Below are positions 11,880 through 22,688 of a DNA stretch of 64,000 bases, in pieces (the stretch's first letter is position 1; every line of letters starts with the position of its first letter). The DNA lies in NCBI GenBank assembly GCA_963082975.1, contig OY720350.1:7025488-7089487 (forward strand), given 5' to 3'. A program made the translations under genes and the position numbers. Below the pieces are notes generated by a model. That model was not told the origin of the DNA and ran no database searches. It saw nothing but the letters and a program-made list of their open reading frames with translations. The DNA is from Labia minor (taxonomy: Eukaryota; Arthropoda; Insecta; Dermaptera; Spongiphoridae).

Positions 11880-12741
11880 TAATTCAAATTGATATAGAAA
11901 TTTTATATCTAAAAAGAAATAATATTTATAGCACTATAGTAGTCCTTTCACATCAGTAAATTTATAATTTTTATAAATCACAAAATACCTCCTGGATATA
12001 CCTAATATTTAAAATTAAAAATGGTATTTATATGTGTGTGTGTATTATAAAAGTAAATTTAAATTATAAAATGCATAACATATACATTTTAAATATAACT
12101 TTCCACATTTTACTATATTTGTATGGCTTTTCTTTGCTTAGATAGATCATATTTTTTGATTACGTTTTATCATTAAATACATGAAATGATTTTATCTAAA
12201 TTAAGGAAGTAAATAAGCAATTTATCCATGTAACCAACAACTGCTTTCATTTTTGCTAATTTCCTATTCAATAATTTTTTTTTTTTTTTTTTAATTTTAA
12301 TACACATATTTTATTTAAATAATACTAATGACTTATTTGGTTTTAAATTTTTTAAATTCTTTTTTTTAATTTTAATTATTGATCTTTTTCTTATTGTATA
12401 CATGTCATTGAAAAAATTTCAATAAGTCCCTTCTCTCTACTGTCATCTCCATATCTGTCTGTCTGTCTCAGATTTTGTGGTTGCAAGGAAAAAGGCGATC
12501 AACTGGAATTTACCTGTGGTTGGACACTGAGCCGATTTTTTTTTTAACTTCAAGATGAACGTAGCAAAACAATTGAAAGAAACGAATATTTCTCAATATT
12601 ATTATAAATTTATATAAAACCTTCGTAATTAATATTGTATAATATATGGAATTATCAGAAAAGACAACTGACAATTTATCAATTATCAATTATTTATACC
12701 TACAAAGACACAGAATAAATTTTGCATGTATATAAAAATAA
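11880..12741. other. AT-rich DNA, no gene seen
   Basis: T-run at about 12271-12291. A GTCT run near 12456 is followed by a slightly GC-richer patch to 12540. No recognised element. Confidence 0.45.
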
Positions 12742-13287
12742 GTTGACCTGTGGCCAGGTCCAAACCGACCGACGGTTTGAAGTAAATTAATTTCCAGCTA
12801 CAAAAACAATTTCAAATAATTTTAATATATCTATTAATGTAATAAAAACAGATATGGATATAACTTAAATATTTTTAATTTTATTTTATTTATAATATAT
12901 ATGCAAGACCAGGCTGTGACGTTATGAATGGCTGGATGACGTCATATAATTTTAAATCAAGAAAAAACTAATAAATATGATTTTTCTCGAGGATAAAACC
13001 AATACAAAGTGCATGATTCGTGGTGATATGTAAAAAATCTCATGTGAAATTTGGTGTGAAAATAACCTATCCCTTCCTATCGTCGATCGCTAATACTACC
13101 ACTTCCGGTTTCCGGATTTTCACCAAAAGTTGATCAATTCATCCCACTGATGCATTAAGTAAATATACCAAATTTCATCAAAATCCGTTGAGCCGTTCAG
13201 GCTGTACACATCTATACGGACGGACAGACATCATGCTAAAAATACTTTTTTCTGTTAAGAAAATGCATGATTCGTGGATATATGTAA
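12742..13287 (-). mobile_element. Family B Helentron-like element, copy B1
   Basis: Read on the minus strand, the 3' end carries CGTCGGTCGG followed by a hairpin GACCTG-GCCA-CAGGTC. The body has an AT-rich block, paired TGACGTCA-like sites, ATGAAGATGATTTTTC-like text, CCGGAAACCGGAAGTGG and a GTCY run (GTCCGTCCGTATAG). The 5' end with CCGACCGACG is missing because copy B2 begins at 13289, so the two lie head to tail. Non-coding. Confidence 0.8.
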
Positions 13288-13288
13288 T

Positions 13289-13906
13289 AAGTTGACCTGT
13301 GGCCAGGTCCGAACCGACCGACGGTTTGAAATAAATTAATTTCCAGCTATAGAAACAATTTCAAATAATTTTAATATATCTATTAAACAGAAATGGATAT
13401 AACATAAATATTTTTAATTTTATTTTATTTATAATATATAGCTGAAGTAACCGGCGTTGCCGGCGTTACCCGAGGCTGTGACGTCATGAAGGGCTGGGTG
13501 ACGTCATATAATTTTAAATTAAGAAAAACATAATGAAGATGATTTTTCTCGAGGATAAAACCAATACATTCGTGGTGATATGTAAAAAAATCTCCTTATG
13601 TGAAATTTGGTGCGAAAATAACCCTTCCCTTCTTATCGTCGATCGCTAATACTACCACTTCCGGTTTCCGGATTTGCACCAAAAGTTGAACAATTCATCC
13701 CACTGATGCATTAAGTAAATATACCAAATTTCATCAAAATCCGTTAAGCCGTTCAGGCTGTACACATCTATACGGACGGACAGACATCATGCTAAAAATA
13801 CTTTTTTCTGTTAAGAAAATGCATGATTCGTGGAGATATGTAAAAATCTCCACATGTGAAATTTGGTGTGAAAACAATACCTCCCTTACTATCGTCGGTC
13901 GGTAAA
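13289..13906 (-). mobile_element. Family B Helentron-like element, copy B2 (complete ends)
   Basis: The most complete family B copy. On the minus strand it runs from TTTACCGACCGACGATAGTA at 13906 to the hairpin GACCTG-GCCA-CAGGTC near 13295. The subterminal inverted repeats CCGACCGACG and CGTCGGTCGG are exact. GTCCGTCCGTATAG forms the internal GTCY block. This layout matches that described for Helentron-associated elements of the DINE-1 type. No protein is encoded. Confidence 0.85.
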
Positions 13907-14510
13907 CTGACTTTTGAACATCTTATGACATTACAGAGCATAAATGAGGTAGATATGTTGTATGATCAGTACGACATTCAACCTTTCACATAATTTTCTT
14001 GAACAGGGCCGCTACTTTTTATTTAACCTAGCTTCCCAATTAGTAAAAATAAATGTCTTTATTTAAAATAAATAATTAATACAATTCAATGTGTGTGGTT
14101 TTTAAATAGTAAAATAAAAAAAAAGTATGTTACATATTTTGACATATATATAGGTATATATAAAGACAATGAACAATTTCAATTTCCGAATGATTGACAT
14201 AATCATAGTAGAGAAAGGAGGAAGGGGTAGAATAGAAGGCAAGTTGATTTCGAACTCTGTAACGAATCGAAGAACAAAAGAACATTCGATTTTGATTTCT
14301 CTTAATGAATAAAAGAGTAAATAAATTTCAAATGATTTATATAATAATACAATTAAATTTACAATCAAGGCTTAGCAAATATTATAAAATTTTTTCTAAT
14401 AAAATTAATTTTGTATATCAAGACTATCATAAAACATTGTAATTCTTATCAAACATTTAATTTTGAATTTATTAAAAAAAATTAATATTTAATTTTCTTA
14501 AATACGTCTT
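13907..14510. other. AT-rich DNA between family B copies
   Basis: A short stretch near 13995-14040 (CTACTTTTTAT-TAGCTTCCCAAT) resembles the middle of SINE copy C1. The minus-strand frame at 14102-14368 is an AT-rich chance frame. No gene supported. Confidence 0.4.
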
Positions 14511-15025
14511 TTACGATAGATGGTTTCACACCAAATTTTACATGTGGAGATTTTTACATATCTCCACGAATCATGCATTTTCTTAACAGAAAAAAGTATT
14601 TTTAGCATGTCTGTCCCTGTGTCCGTCCGTATAGATGTGTAAAGCTTGAACGGTTCGACGGATTTTGATGAAATTTGGTGTATTTACTTAATGCATCAGT
14701 ATGATGAATTGATCAACTTTTGGTGTATATCCGGAAACCGGAAGTGGTTGTATTACCGATCGACGTATTCACACTAAATTTCACATGAGATTTTTTACAT
14801 ATCTCCACGGATCACTTTGTGTTGGTATATTCTCGGGAAAATCATCTTCATTAGTTTTTTCTTAATTTAAAATTATAGGACGTCACCCAGCTCTTTATGA
14901 CGTCACAGCCAGCTACTTATATATTTTAAATAAAATCAAATTAAAAATATTTATGTTAAATATCCATATCTCTTTTTGATTGCATTAATAGATACATTTA
15001 AATTATTTGAAATTTTTTCAAATAT
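14511..15025 (+). mobile_element. Family B Helentron-like element, copy B3 (inverted relative to B1/B2)
   Basis: Follows the family B body in plus orientation: CACACCAAATTTTACATG, the GTCCGTCCGTATAG run, CCGGAAACCGGAAGTGG, ATCATCTTCATTAGTTTTTT, ACGTCAC, then the AT-rich block. The outer 5' repeat is degenerate and the 3' hairpin is lost, so both ends are incomplete. Confidence 0.8.
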
Positions 15026-16279
15026 ATATATAAATAAATATAAACTACATTTAAATTAATAAGAGGTATTACCTAATATAAATTCTTGATTCCATCATAA
15101 TTACAAAAAAAAAAAATCAATAATTCTAACTAATTGAAAAATTATTAATACAATGGTATTGTAGGAGTCGAAATGAGGGGGGAGGATATAAAAGATCATG
15201 CCTTTTGTTTTGAGAAATTGACTCTTATATGGGTCTGAAGGATTGGCTTAATTACATCCACATTCTCCAAAGTACATTTGAAATCCTTTGTATTGAAAAT
15301 TCTTATTTATTGATTTTTTTCAATGAAAATGAGAATAATTATTTCAGCTTGAGGGAACAAAAGTGATCCCATCACCCCATTTTTATTTAGGGTTTCCTCT
15401 CAATCCCAACACGTTCCTATTGTCCAAACAGAAACGAGACCACTAGATAAATAAACAACTAAACTTTTGATTAATCTTTAGAAGATAATTTTTAATTGAA
15501 AAAAGTACTAAAAGAAAAAAAAAAAAATTGACAATACATTATAATGAATGTTTAAATCTGTGAAATGTTATTACTAACTTCTAATTATAACTAATAACTA
15601 GAAATCTGTAAAAAATAAAAAAGTAATTATTTTATTCTGAAATACAATAAAATTAATAAAAAGTTAAAACGGAATATTTGAGTGAAAAAACTACATGAAT
15701 TGATCTAATTTTTAACAAAAACAATAAAGTTTTTTTTCTGTGTGTGTTAAAATGATCACGATAATAATTTTTTTTTCTCTCTATAGAATATAAACTCTAG
15801 AATTTAATAAAAATCTTAAAATTGTTTTGAATTTACCATAATAATTTAATTAAAAAAAATAAATAAATAAATAAATAAATATTTTTCTACAATTTACATA
15901 AAAGGGCCCCATAGAGATGACATAATTTGTTTGAATTTGCTAATTATATATATATATATATATAGTACTATATAATAATACTAATTTTTATAATAAATTA
16001 ATAAATTTGTTTACTATATTTAATTAAAATGATTAATTATTTCAATTTAGACGAATTGCTTTGATAAAATGTAGGAAATTCTACATGATCATGGTTGTTA
16101 GGTTACGAAATTAATTGGTACTCTTCAAATATTCAACTTAATTAATGAGAAGTGAATCATTATTTTTTAACGTCATTCAATTAAAAAAAAATGAAAACTT
16201 TCCCTCTATTCGAATTTATCATTTAATCAATTTTTATCGATTTGACTGGAAATTTAATTATGAGAATATTATTGATGTG

Positions 16280-16315
<36 letters not shown>

Positions 16316-16356
16316 GAATGGAGTTAGAAATTAATAATTATATATATATATATATT
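15026..16356. other. AT-rich DNA with a GC-richer patch
   Basis: 15165-15440 is somewhat less AT-rich and non-repetitive within the window but has no recognisable motif. (TAAA)n near 15862-15880 and (TA)n near 15950-15963 and 16290-16312. No gene supported. Confidence 0.4.
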
Positions 16357-16462
16357 CGAGGTACGTCCAGAAAGTAAGTTCCGTTTGAGCGTGGCGCGAT
16401 AAGTAGTGGGGGTAGCGCCGCCATTCTCTCATCGACGTTCACAGCCGTTCAGTACGCTTCTA
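16357..16462 (+). mobile_element. Mariner terminal fragment
   Basis: Starts in a (TA)n tract with CGAGGTACGTCCAGAAAGTA followed by AGTTCC, the form of a mariner terminal inverted repeat. It continues into a GC-richer subterminal stretch and then stops abruptly in AT-rich sequence. No opposite end or transposase sequence lies nearby, so it is a 5' remnant of about 105 bp. Confidence 0.65.
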
Positions 16463-16946
16463 TCTGTATATACAAAATAAAACATTTAAATATAACATAT
16501 GTACATTAAGATTATTATTATATTAAAATTAATTCTTACTGTACTCACTAAATGATTTACATAATTCTCTATTCAGATATAATAAAACTTATCTATAGTT
16601 TTTCAAGAAAAAATATTTCTATATAGACTTTTGGAGGATTATATAGAAAATATATATTATTTATTTATATATAGGAAACAATCTCAATGAATTTTTTTTT
16701 CTTATATATAATAAAGCTTTTCTATTGTATCATTTGAATTTTCAACATGGATTTGTTGATTTCAATATTTAGGTAGTCTTGTCAACGAATTAATATTTTA
16801 ATTAATTTTTTTAATAGTATTAGCCTTATAACAAAAAAAAACATATTTAAAATGTGTTTTATTTAAAAAACATAAGAGTTCACAAATTCAATCCAATTTG
16901 TGCCTATCAATTGGATTCCAATGGGATAATTGTTTGACACTTCTTC
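16463..16946. other. AT-rich DNA, no feature seen
   Basis: Nothing recognisable. Confidence 0.4.
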
Positions 16947-16954
16947 CTTTACAT

Positions 16955-17246
16955 CAGTGATTCTCAAAATGGGCGCTACCGCCCCCTCGTGGGCGCTGCA
17001 GGGGGGCGGTGATGGCACAAGGGAAATTTACTTGTATATTACTTTTCTATTCTGAGATCAATAAATAGATACATAAATTCAATGTTTCTAATTTACACCT
17101 TTATTTAATAATATTTTGTAAATAGGTACATTTATCTTTCTGTTTAATTGTTATTAAAATTAAAAAAAAGTTAATTTCCAAGGGGGCGCTGAGTAAATTA
17201 TTTTCTGGAAAGGGGGCGCTTGGCCAAATAAGTTTGGGAACCACTG
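16955..17246. mobile_element. hAT-type MITE with 8-bp target duplication
   Basis: Begins CAGTGATTCTCAAAATGG and ends TTTGGGAACCACTG, flanked by perfect CTTTACAT direct repeats (16947-16954 and 17247-17254). Both ends carry GGGGGCGCT motifs in inverted orientation around an AT-rich non-coding core. 292 bp; clearly a non-autonomous hAT. Confidence 0.88.
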
Positions 17247-17530
17247 CTTTACATATTATATATTGTTCTTTAGTTATTTTATTCTATTATAGGTATATAA
17301 GATATATAACATATGAGATCCAGATTTGAATTGACATAAACTTGTTATAGGTTAGTTTTTCTTTGACATTGTAATTAATTTACTATTGAATTACAATTAA
17401 ATGTATATGATATTTGAATTATTCTTTAAAAAGAATGAAAAATGAATACACCTTTACTTGTGATGTTCATTTTAAAAGAAAAAAAATTAAAGGAAAATTC
17501 ATTTTTATTTTCCTCTTTCTTTCTCAGACA

Positions 17531-17712
17531 TTATTTCTGTTCTTTTCTTTTTGTCCTCCGGATAAATTTGAAAAAAAAGAGTTGGTGGATTTAGATCTAG
17601 ATATGATTGATAGGACAGCTGAATACAACCTTGGACTCTCAACTGACTACCTGAAGGTTCATTCACCATTTAACGTAAACGATCCTTTTTCTTATTCCAT
17701 CAAGATTCTTTA
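17531..17712 (+). CDS. Possible exon of unknown gene
   Basis: A plus-strand frame follows a good pyrimidine tract and CAG acceptor-like site near 17526. It encodes a mixed-composition segment including ELVDLDLDMIDRTAEYNLG and LSTDYLKVHSPFNVNDPFSY, unlike the surrounding K/F/N-rich noise. A CTGAAG/GTTCAT junction near 17656 could be a donor. I recognise no family. The flanks of the frame (17414-17530 and 17713-17815) look like AT-rich chance translation. It may be an exon, a decayed transposon piece or coincidence. Confidence 0.25.
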
Positions 17713-17779
17713 CAACCGCGTATTATGTCTATTTTTATTTTTATTGGCTAGTATTTTTTTTTTTTTTTTTAAATTTTCG

Positions 17780-17985
17780 ACCACAAATAAGTTCGCGTGC
17801 CGATTCTACCCTTAAAAGTGTGAATTCGATCTTTATCTTGTAGGTCAATTATCTTGGAAAAATTCTTCGATGTTGAGTGGAAATTTGAACCCGGAACTCT
17901 TTTTTTTAAACCGTCATCAAGTAGTCGATGTCTCTGACTCGCCTTCAAGGCTTCCCTCAAGTTTACGAGGCGTAAAAGACAAAAT
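17780..17985 (-). repeat. Possible tRNA-derived SINE remnant
   Basis: GC-richer stretch. On the minus strand it contains GGGTTCAAATTTCC, close to a tRNA-type B box, with CTCGTAAACTTGAGGGAAGC and GGCGAGTCAGAGACATCG upstream. No second copy exists in the window, so the assignment rests on the B-box likeness alone. Confidence 0.25.
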
Positions 17986-18573
17986 AAATTATATAATTTC
18001 TTTTTTTTTGTCTTTTTTAAAGCCCGATTTTAGATCAATCCAGTGGCGCAACCAGGGGGGGGGGGTTTTGGGGGTTAAAACCCCCCCCAGGAGAGAAAAA
18101 AAAATAATAATTGCTGTATATTCAGTGGCGCAACCAGGGGGGGTTTTGGGGGTTAAAATCCCCAGGAGAGAAAAAAAAAATAATTGCTGTATATTATGTT
18201 TTCAAATAGAAAAGAAAAAAAATTCTTAAAATATAACTTAGTGTATAATAAAAGTTTTTTTTTATTAATACATGTGGAAATTGATACCGAGGTCAAGGGA
18301 TGTTTCGAGCTCCTCACTCCACTTCCTTACCCCTGGTTGTAAAATTTAACAGAGGGATAGCGGAAACGCAGGCCCTCACCCCCACAGGGCCTTTGGTGAC
18401 GTCCAGGAGAAAGTCTCCCCCCTTCTCCACCACAACGGGTAGGGCATTTGTAAATAAACCATTTTATAGAAATTCGCAAACAAGAAGTTGCTCTATCGAG
18501 AACATTTACCCTAGACACCAATTCAACCCCTTCCACATTGCTACATACATTAATTGCTAATTTCATAAAGATT

Positions 18574-18784
18574 ATGAAGCGAAGACTAATTTCAGATTTT
18601 TTTCAAAATAAGAAAAACAAGAAAGGTAAGATTTAAAATTTTTTTTTAAATTAGTGAATTAATTCTTAAATACTTTTCCATTTAAGAATTAGATAGTGAA
18701 GCTGGACCTTCAGAAACAACAGATTGTGTTAATAGCAATAGCGAAGAAGACAATAAAGAAATAGTTGATTTCACAACTGAAAAG
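18574..18784 (+). pseudogene. N-terminal exons of a hAT transposase, remainder lost
   Basis: Exon 1 is 18574-18625, starting at ATG and reading MKRRLISDFFQNKKNKK. A GTAAG donor follows at 18626. The intron ends TTTAAG at 18686. Exon 2 (18687-18784) continues in phase with ELDSEAGPSETTDCVNSNSE and EDNKEIVDFTTEK, then a GTTAAT donor. A lysine/arginine-rich 'SDFF' start followed by an acidic serine-rich linker is typical of hAT transposases of the ZMYM/DUF4371 type. The zinc finger, catalytic and dimerisation parts that should follow are not found before the right terminus at 19764. The exon phases agree, but the family assignment is by motif style only. Confidence 0.5.
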
Positions 18785-18816
18785 GTTAATTTTTTTTATT
18801 TGTTTATATATATTAA

Positions 18817-18926
18817 CCCATTTGTAGAGCCAGCGTTCCCAAATGGGAACATTTATTTTTATACACCAAAAACCCTTTCAAAAATATTTTTTTCTATATT
18901 TATCTACATATCTGGTCACCAATGGG
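18817..18926. mobile_element. piggyBac-type MITE nested in hAT
   Basis: 110 bp bounded by TTAA on both sides (18813-18816 and 18927-18930). The ends are CCCATTTG and its inverted counterpart CAATGGG. TTAA target duplication with CCC/GGG ends is the hallmark of piggyBac. It lies in the region after exon 2 of the hAT remnant, so it inserted later than the hAT. Confidence 0.72.
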
Positions 18927-19953
18927 TTAAAATCGAATTTCATTTTTTCACGTAGCCAGGGAAGAGGCAGGGGGGGGATTCGGGGGAGCTTCAGTTCTCA
19001 CACATAAAATCTATTTTTTTCTAAATTTTCTTAAGTTTAATTTTTTCAAATTATCCTACCACTACGGGCGGACGAAAAGCTTTCGACATCTTAAAGTAGT
19101 TTATTATAAATAACTCCTTTATTATTAAGTTTAGGTAAAAATGAATATAATGAAACTTTTAGTAAATGCGATTTCCTATAAATTTAATACGATAGTATAA
19201 TAATTCTCATAAAAATCGGAATTTATAAAGAAATTCAATAAAATGTGTTTTGACACCTCTTTAAACTAGCATTACTTATGGTCCCATCTTGTCCAAAAAC
19301 AATCCAATCCCCGCCCATCATTCCAAAAAAAACATCTAAATATCAAATCCCAAGATAATATCTCATTTCGTTTAGACTTAACGGCCGGCCGGATCAAATT
19401 TTTTTTTGCAAGTTTGGATTCAGAACCGTCTGAAAAGTGGAAATCTCGAAGAATCTCGGAGCAAAAATTTTCCGATCATCGTAAAAGCTATCCTTATTTC
19501 ATGAGGAAAGCTAAAATGGTTTACTTATAGCTGGAAAAAAATATTTTCTTTCTAAAACTGTGAATACGAGTAAATAAAATACAAAATTTGCCAGATTTTG
19601 TAAAATCAGTGTTTCATTTACAAAACTTTTTTAAATATTTAATATAAAAAAAAAATCTTAATGAAAATTTGTCTTTAAGTGAGCCCGGGGGGGGGGGGGG
19701 GGCATAGGAAGGTGGAGCGGCTAGTCAAAACCCCCCCCAGGAGCAAATTCTGGTTGCGCCACTGGATCAATCATTTGCCTAGAATAGAAATTAAATACCC
19801 ATCCTATCAGGGTTAATTATTATTTGGAAAATTGAATTATATTTTAAATTTTAAAAATGAATAAAATATTTCTAATTATTTGTTTGTTTCCATCTTTTTT
19901 CTTTTTACTATATTTGATATTTGATTTGGAATAAATAAATATTAAATGAAATT

Positions 19954-20079
19954 TATAAGGGAATTTTGTAAATAAAACCACATATTGATGAAGTAGCAAT
20001 CGAAACGTTGTGTATTTTTTTGAATAAATTTACAATAAAAAATATCAATATGTGGTTTTATTTACAAAATTCCCTTATA
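19954..20079 (+). repeat. Penelope-like terminal repeat with hammerhead-like motif, copy J1
   Basis: A perfect 36-bp inverted repeat (19954-19989 and 20044-20079, starting TATAAGGGAATTTTG) encloses TGATGAAGTAGCAATCGAAA followed by CGTTGTG. The sequence outside the right arm (ACAGCCAGCAAAACTTTAA) matches the outside of the left arm of copy J2 in reverse, so the repeat is longer than the arms. TGATGA followed by GAAAC is the conserved core pairing of hammerhead ribozymes, which Penelope-like elements carry in their terminal repeats. Assignment to Penelope-like elements is inference. Confidence 0.5.
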
Positions 20080-20854
20080 AATAAAAACAGCCAGCAAAAC
20101 TTTAATAATTTATTAAATGAAATTACTCTCCAAATAAATAAAAACTCTTAAGTATTTCTGTATGGAAGTGTGTGTACATGTATCGGTATTTATCATTCAA
20201 AATCAGTCAATTGATTAGAATCTTCAATTCAATTAAAAAACTATTTACCTACATATTTATTAAATTATTATTTTTTTTTTTTAAAGTTTATCATTATGAT
20301 GTTTATTATTGATGTATCACAAACAAAGGTGAGATTTAAGATAATATTTTATAAAGAGATAATTTAATAATTTCTAATTATTATTTGATACTCATATTTG
20401 GTGGTAAAACAATTTTCTTTTTTTCCTGTAATCCTTATTTATTAATATTCCTGATGAAAGAAACTTTTATCGATTCCTTTTACGGATTGTACATTAATAT
20501 GTTGTTGATATGTTCGTTAATTTGAAGAGGTGATTTTAAATTTTGATTGGGTCAGTGAAACTCTATCCTATTCATAAACCAAAAAATAAAAATGCAAAGA
20601 AACTTAATTTTATAAAAAAATTTATCCAATTTGAATTTATTTATTAAACACCAAGAATCTGATTTTTTTTTAATTGTTTTATTTTTTTGAAATTGTATTT
20701 AATTGAATATGTATATAAATAAATTCAATCATTTAACTGAATCTTTTGATATATGTATTTTAATATTTTGATTTATATATTTCATGCAGTAAAGGGGCTT
20801 ATCTCGTCTAAATGATTACCAAAGAGAATCAAACTAAAACATATAAATTTTCCG
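20080..20854. other. AT-rich DNA, no gene seen
   Basis: Low-complexity A/T sequence; no element recognised apart from the J1 flank. Confidence 0.45.
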
Positions 20855-21206
20855 GTTATATGGCTGTGAGGCATGGTCTATGGCCCTGGGAGACGAGAGT
20901 AGATTTAAAGTATTTGAAAATAGGATTCTTCGCTGCATTTAAGGGCCAAAGATGGATCTGCTAATCGGGGAATGGCGGATTCTACATAACGTGACCTCTA
21001 TGCATCTCCAGACATAGTTATGGTTATAAAATCGAAGAGGCTGCGATGGGCAGGGCACGTGGCTAGAATGGGAGACGAAAGAATGGCGAAAAATATATTG
21101 GTGTGGAGACCGATTGGGAAACGTCTGGTTGGAAATCCAAGGATACGGTCGGTGGACAATGTAGGATGGAGTTGGAGTTGGATGGTTGTAGCTCAAGATC
21201 AGGGCT
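20855..21206 (+). pseudogene. LINE ORF2 C-terminal fragment (broken)
   Basis: The plus strand encodes YGCEAWSMALGDESRFKVFE then NRILRCI, and in another frame from 21020 IKSKRLRWAGHVARMGDERM, AKNILVW and RPIGKRLVGNPRIRSVDN. These are the standard C-terminal signature of non-LTR retrotransposon ORF2 proteins (YG.E.W, then an RL.W.GHV.RM block, then G.R..GRP). The two parts are in different frames, and an in-frame stop follows RCI where the family has an IYGP motif (seen intact at 33240), so it is a decayed 5'-truncated copy. At 21207 it passes into repeat G. Confidence 0.85.
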
Positions 21207-21425
21207 ACAGACCATCTAACAGACTAGTAAACTCTATTGTCTTTGCTGAAACAAAGTTTTTGGCGCCACCATGCGAGTGCAGACAGTAACTAATTGAAAA
21301 AAAAATTGGGCTTGTATGTGTGTGTGTTTTCCCCTGGTTTTTGCATGCAGAGTTATCGGTTATGCGCCTACAGCGCCTCTTAGCGGTGCAACAATGAGAC
21401 ATCATATTAAAAAAAAATTGGTTTC
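21207..21425 (+). repeat. Repeat family G, copy 2
   Basis: About 215 bp shared with 4308-4517 (reverse). Homology begins exactly at CAGACCATCT and ends after GACATCATATTAAAAAAAAA. Adjacent to LINE ORF2 sequence, so it may be the LINE 3' UTR, or a short element inserted there. A TGTGTGTGTG run lies inside. Confidence 0.72.
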
Positions 21426-21904
21426 GGGCAAGAATTTTCGAGTTCTGTAGAAATGTATTCTCTGATCTACAAACCGGAATGAAACGATCAGCTGAAGATT
21501 TCATTGTAAGCAATCCAACACACATTATATTTTAATAATAAATAAAAGCACTCGTAAATAAGTTTTTTTTTATGCATATGTTGTCCTTTATTCAAAGAAA
21601 AATCTACTTATATTCTTCGTTTGAAATGTAGAAGAGCCCTTTTTTTCTATTTATTCGCTTTTTGTACTCGAGTCGAGTGACTGAATTAATGCAGACAGCA
21701 TTTCCTTTAGAAAAAAACCAGACAAAACATTGAATTTTTTTTAAATTTATCCCCGAACGGAAACGTTCGTTTTTGAATACATCAAGAGATTGACCGGAAA
21801 TTTTGTTGTTATTCACCTATACGAAAATATAATTTAAAATTTCAATATATATTTATGAAAACTGTCACCTTTGAATAGAATGAATTCTTTTCTTCTTCGT
21901 TTTT
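21426..21904. other. AT-rich DNA, no gene seen
   Basis: Short frames on the minus strand are lysine/phenylalanine-rich chance frames. Confidence 0.4.
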
Positions 21905-22448
21905 TACTATCTTGCCACGTTTTGAAGGTCCCTGAGTAATTTTCACTAAGGTTGAGGAGAAATGTCTCTCTCTCTCTCTCTCTGTGTGGACAAGATTACG
22001 AAAAAATGGTTTGAGCTAGAATCATGAAATTTTATATACGGATATTATTTAAAATTCGTGTTTTTCTATCAACTTTTGAGAAATGTAGCTCTTTCGGAAG
22101 AGGGTCTGTCATTACCTACCACGTTTTCATTTTTTGTCCTCTAAACTGACGCAAAAATAAAGATATGTTTGATAGTTTTTCACATGATTAAAAATTGTAT
22201 AAAACTGCTATATATAAAATTTCAGCTTGATTGAATCGCTGAAAGTACCGGAATTTTTTAACACTGCAAATCACGCGCCAACACGTGACGTGGTGCCATC
22301 AACAAAGAGCCAAACATGCGCTGGTTTAATAAATATTATTTATTAATTTTAATTTATAATTTATAATTAATTAAATTTAATTTAAATATAATATATGTTA
22401 ATTAATCCAATTCAAATGTGCGAGATAGTCGAGTGGAGACACTCCAGC
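21905..22448 (+). mobile_element. Family A Helentron-like element, copy A4
   Basis: TACTATCTTGCCA start, then a small deletion removing the hairpin partner and the TTCGATGTTGA block. Then (CT)nGTGTG, the conserved body, CACGCGCCAACACGTGACG and the intact terminus CGAGATAGTCGAGTGGAGA-CACTCCAGC. Confidence 0.87.
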
Positions 22449-22518
22449 TTATTTTTTATAGTATTACATTTTATTATTTCTATTTTTAATAAAATAAAAT
22501 TCTAAAAATAGTCATTTT

Positions 22519-22688
22519 TTTAACACTTTGACGCGCAATCACGCGCTAGCACGTGACGTGGTGCCATCAACATAGAGCCAAAATATTATTTATTAATTTT
22601 AATTTATAATTTAATTAATTAAATTAAATATAATATTTTTTAATTTTTCCAATTCAAATTGCGAGAAAGTCGAGTGTAGACACTCCAG
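22519..22688 (+). mobile_element. Family A 3'-end fragment, copy A4b
   Basis: Only the last about 170 bp of the family: TAACACTTTGACGCGCAATC, CACGTGACGTGGTGCCATC, AT-rich block, GCGAGAAAGTCGAGTGTAGA-CACTCCAGA. It lies 70 bp downstream of A4 in the same orientation, as if the end had been duplicated and then diverged. Confidence 0.82.

Larger units (their letters stand above)
18041..19764 (+). mobile_element. Long hAT element with 8-bp target duplication and nested insertion
   Basis: Termini are CAGTGGCGCAACCAGGGGG on the left and CTGGTTGCGCCACTG on the right. They are flanked by perfect GATCAATC repeats at 18033-18040 and 19765-19772. The left terminal block is tandemly duplicated (second CAGTGGCGCAACCAG at 18125). 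Inside lie two transposase-like N-terminal exons (18574-18784), a TTAA-flanked MITE (18817-18926) and a G-rich stretch at 18955-18990 (CACGTAGCCAGG) that resembles another hAT end. Most of the transposase is absent, so this 1.7-kb copy is an internally deleted derivative of a larger autonomous hAT. Confidence 0.85.

Noticed and set aside
13995-14040. Fragment resembling the middle of SINE C1
   Set aside because: Only about 35 bp of loose similarity; noted but too short to call a SINE copy.
18300-18566. Overlapping plus and minus frames before the hAT exons
   Set aside because: They lie inside the hAT element upstream of its ATG-bearing exon and overlap each other on opposite strands; neither resembles transposase.
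20939-21196. Minus-strand frame opposite the LINE
   Set aside because: Antisense shadow of the LINE ORF2 fragment.
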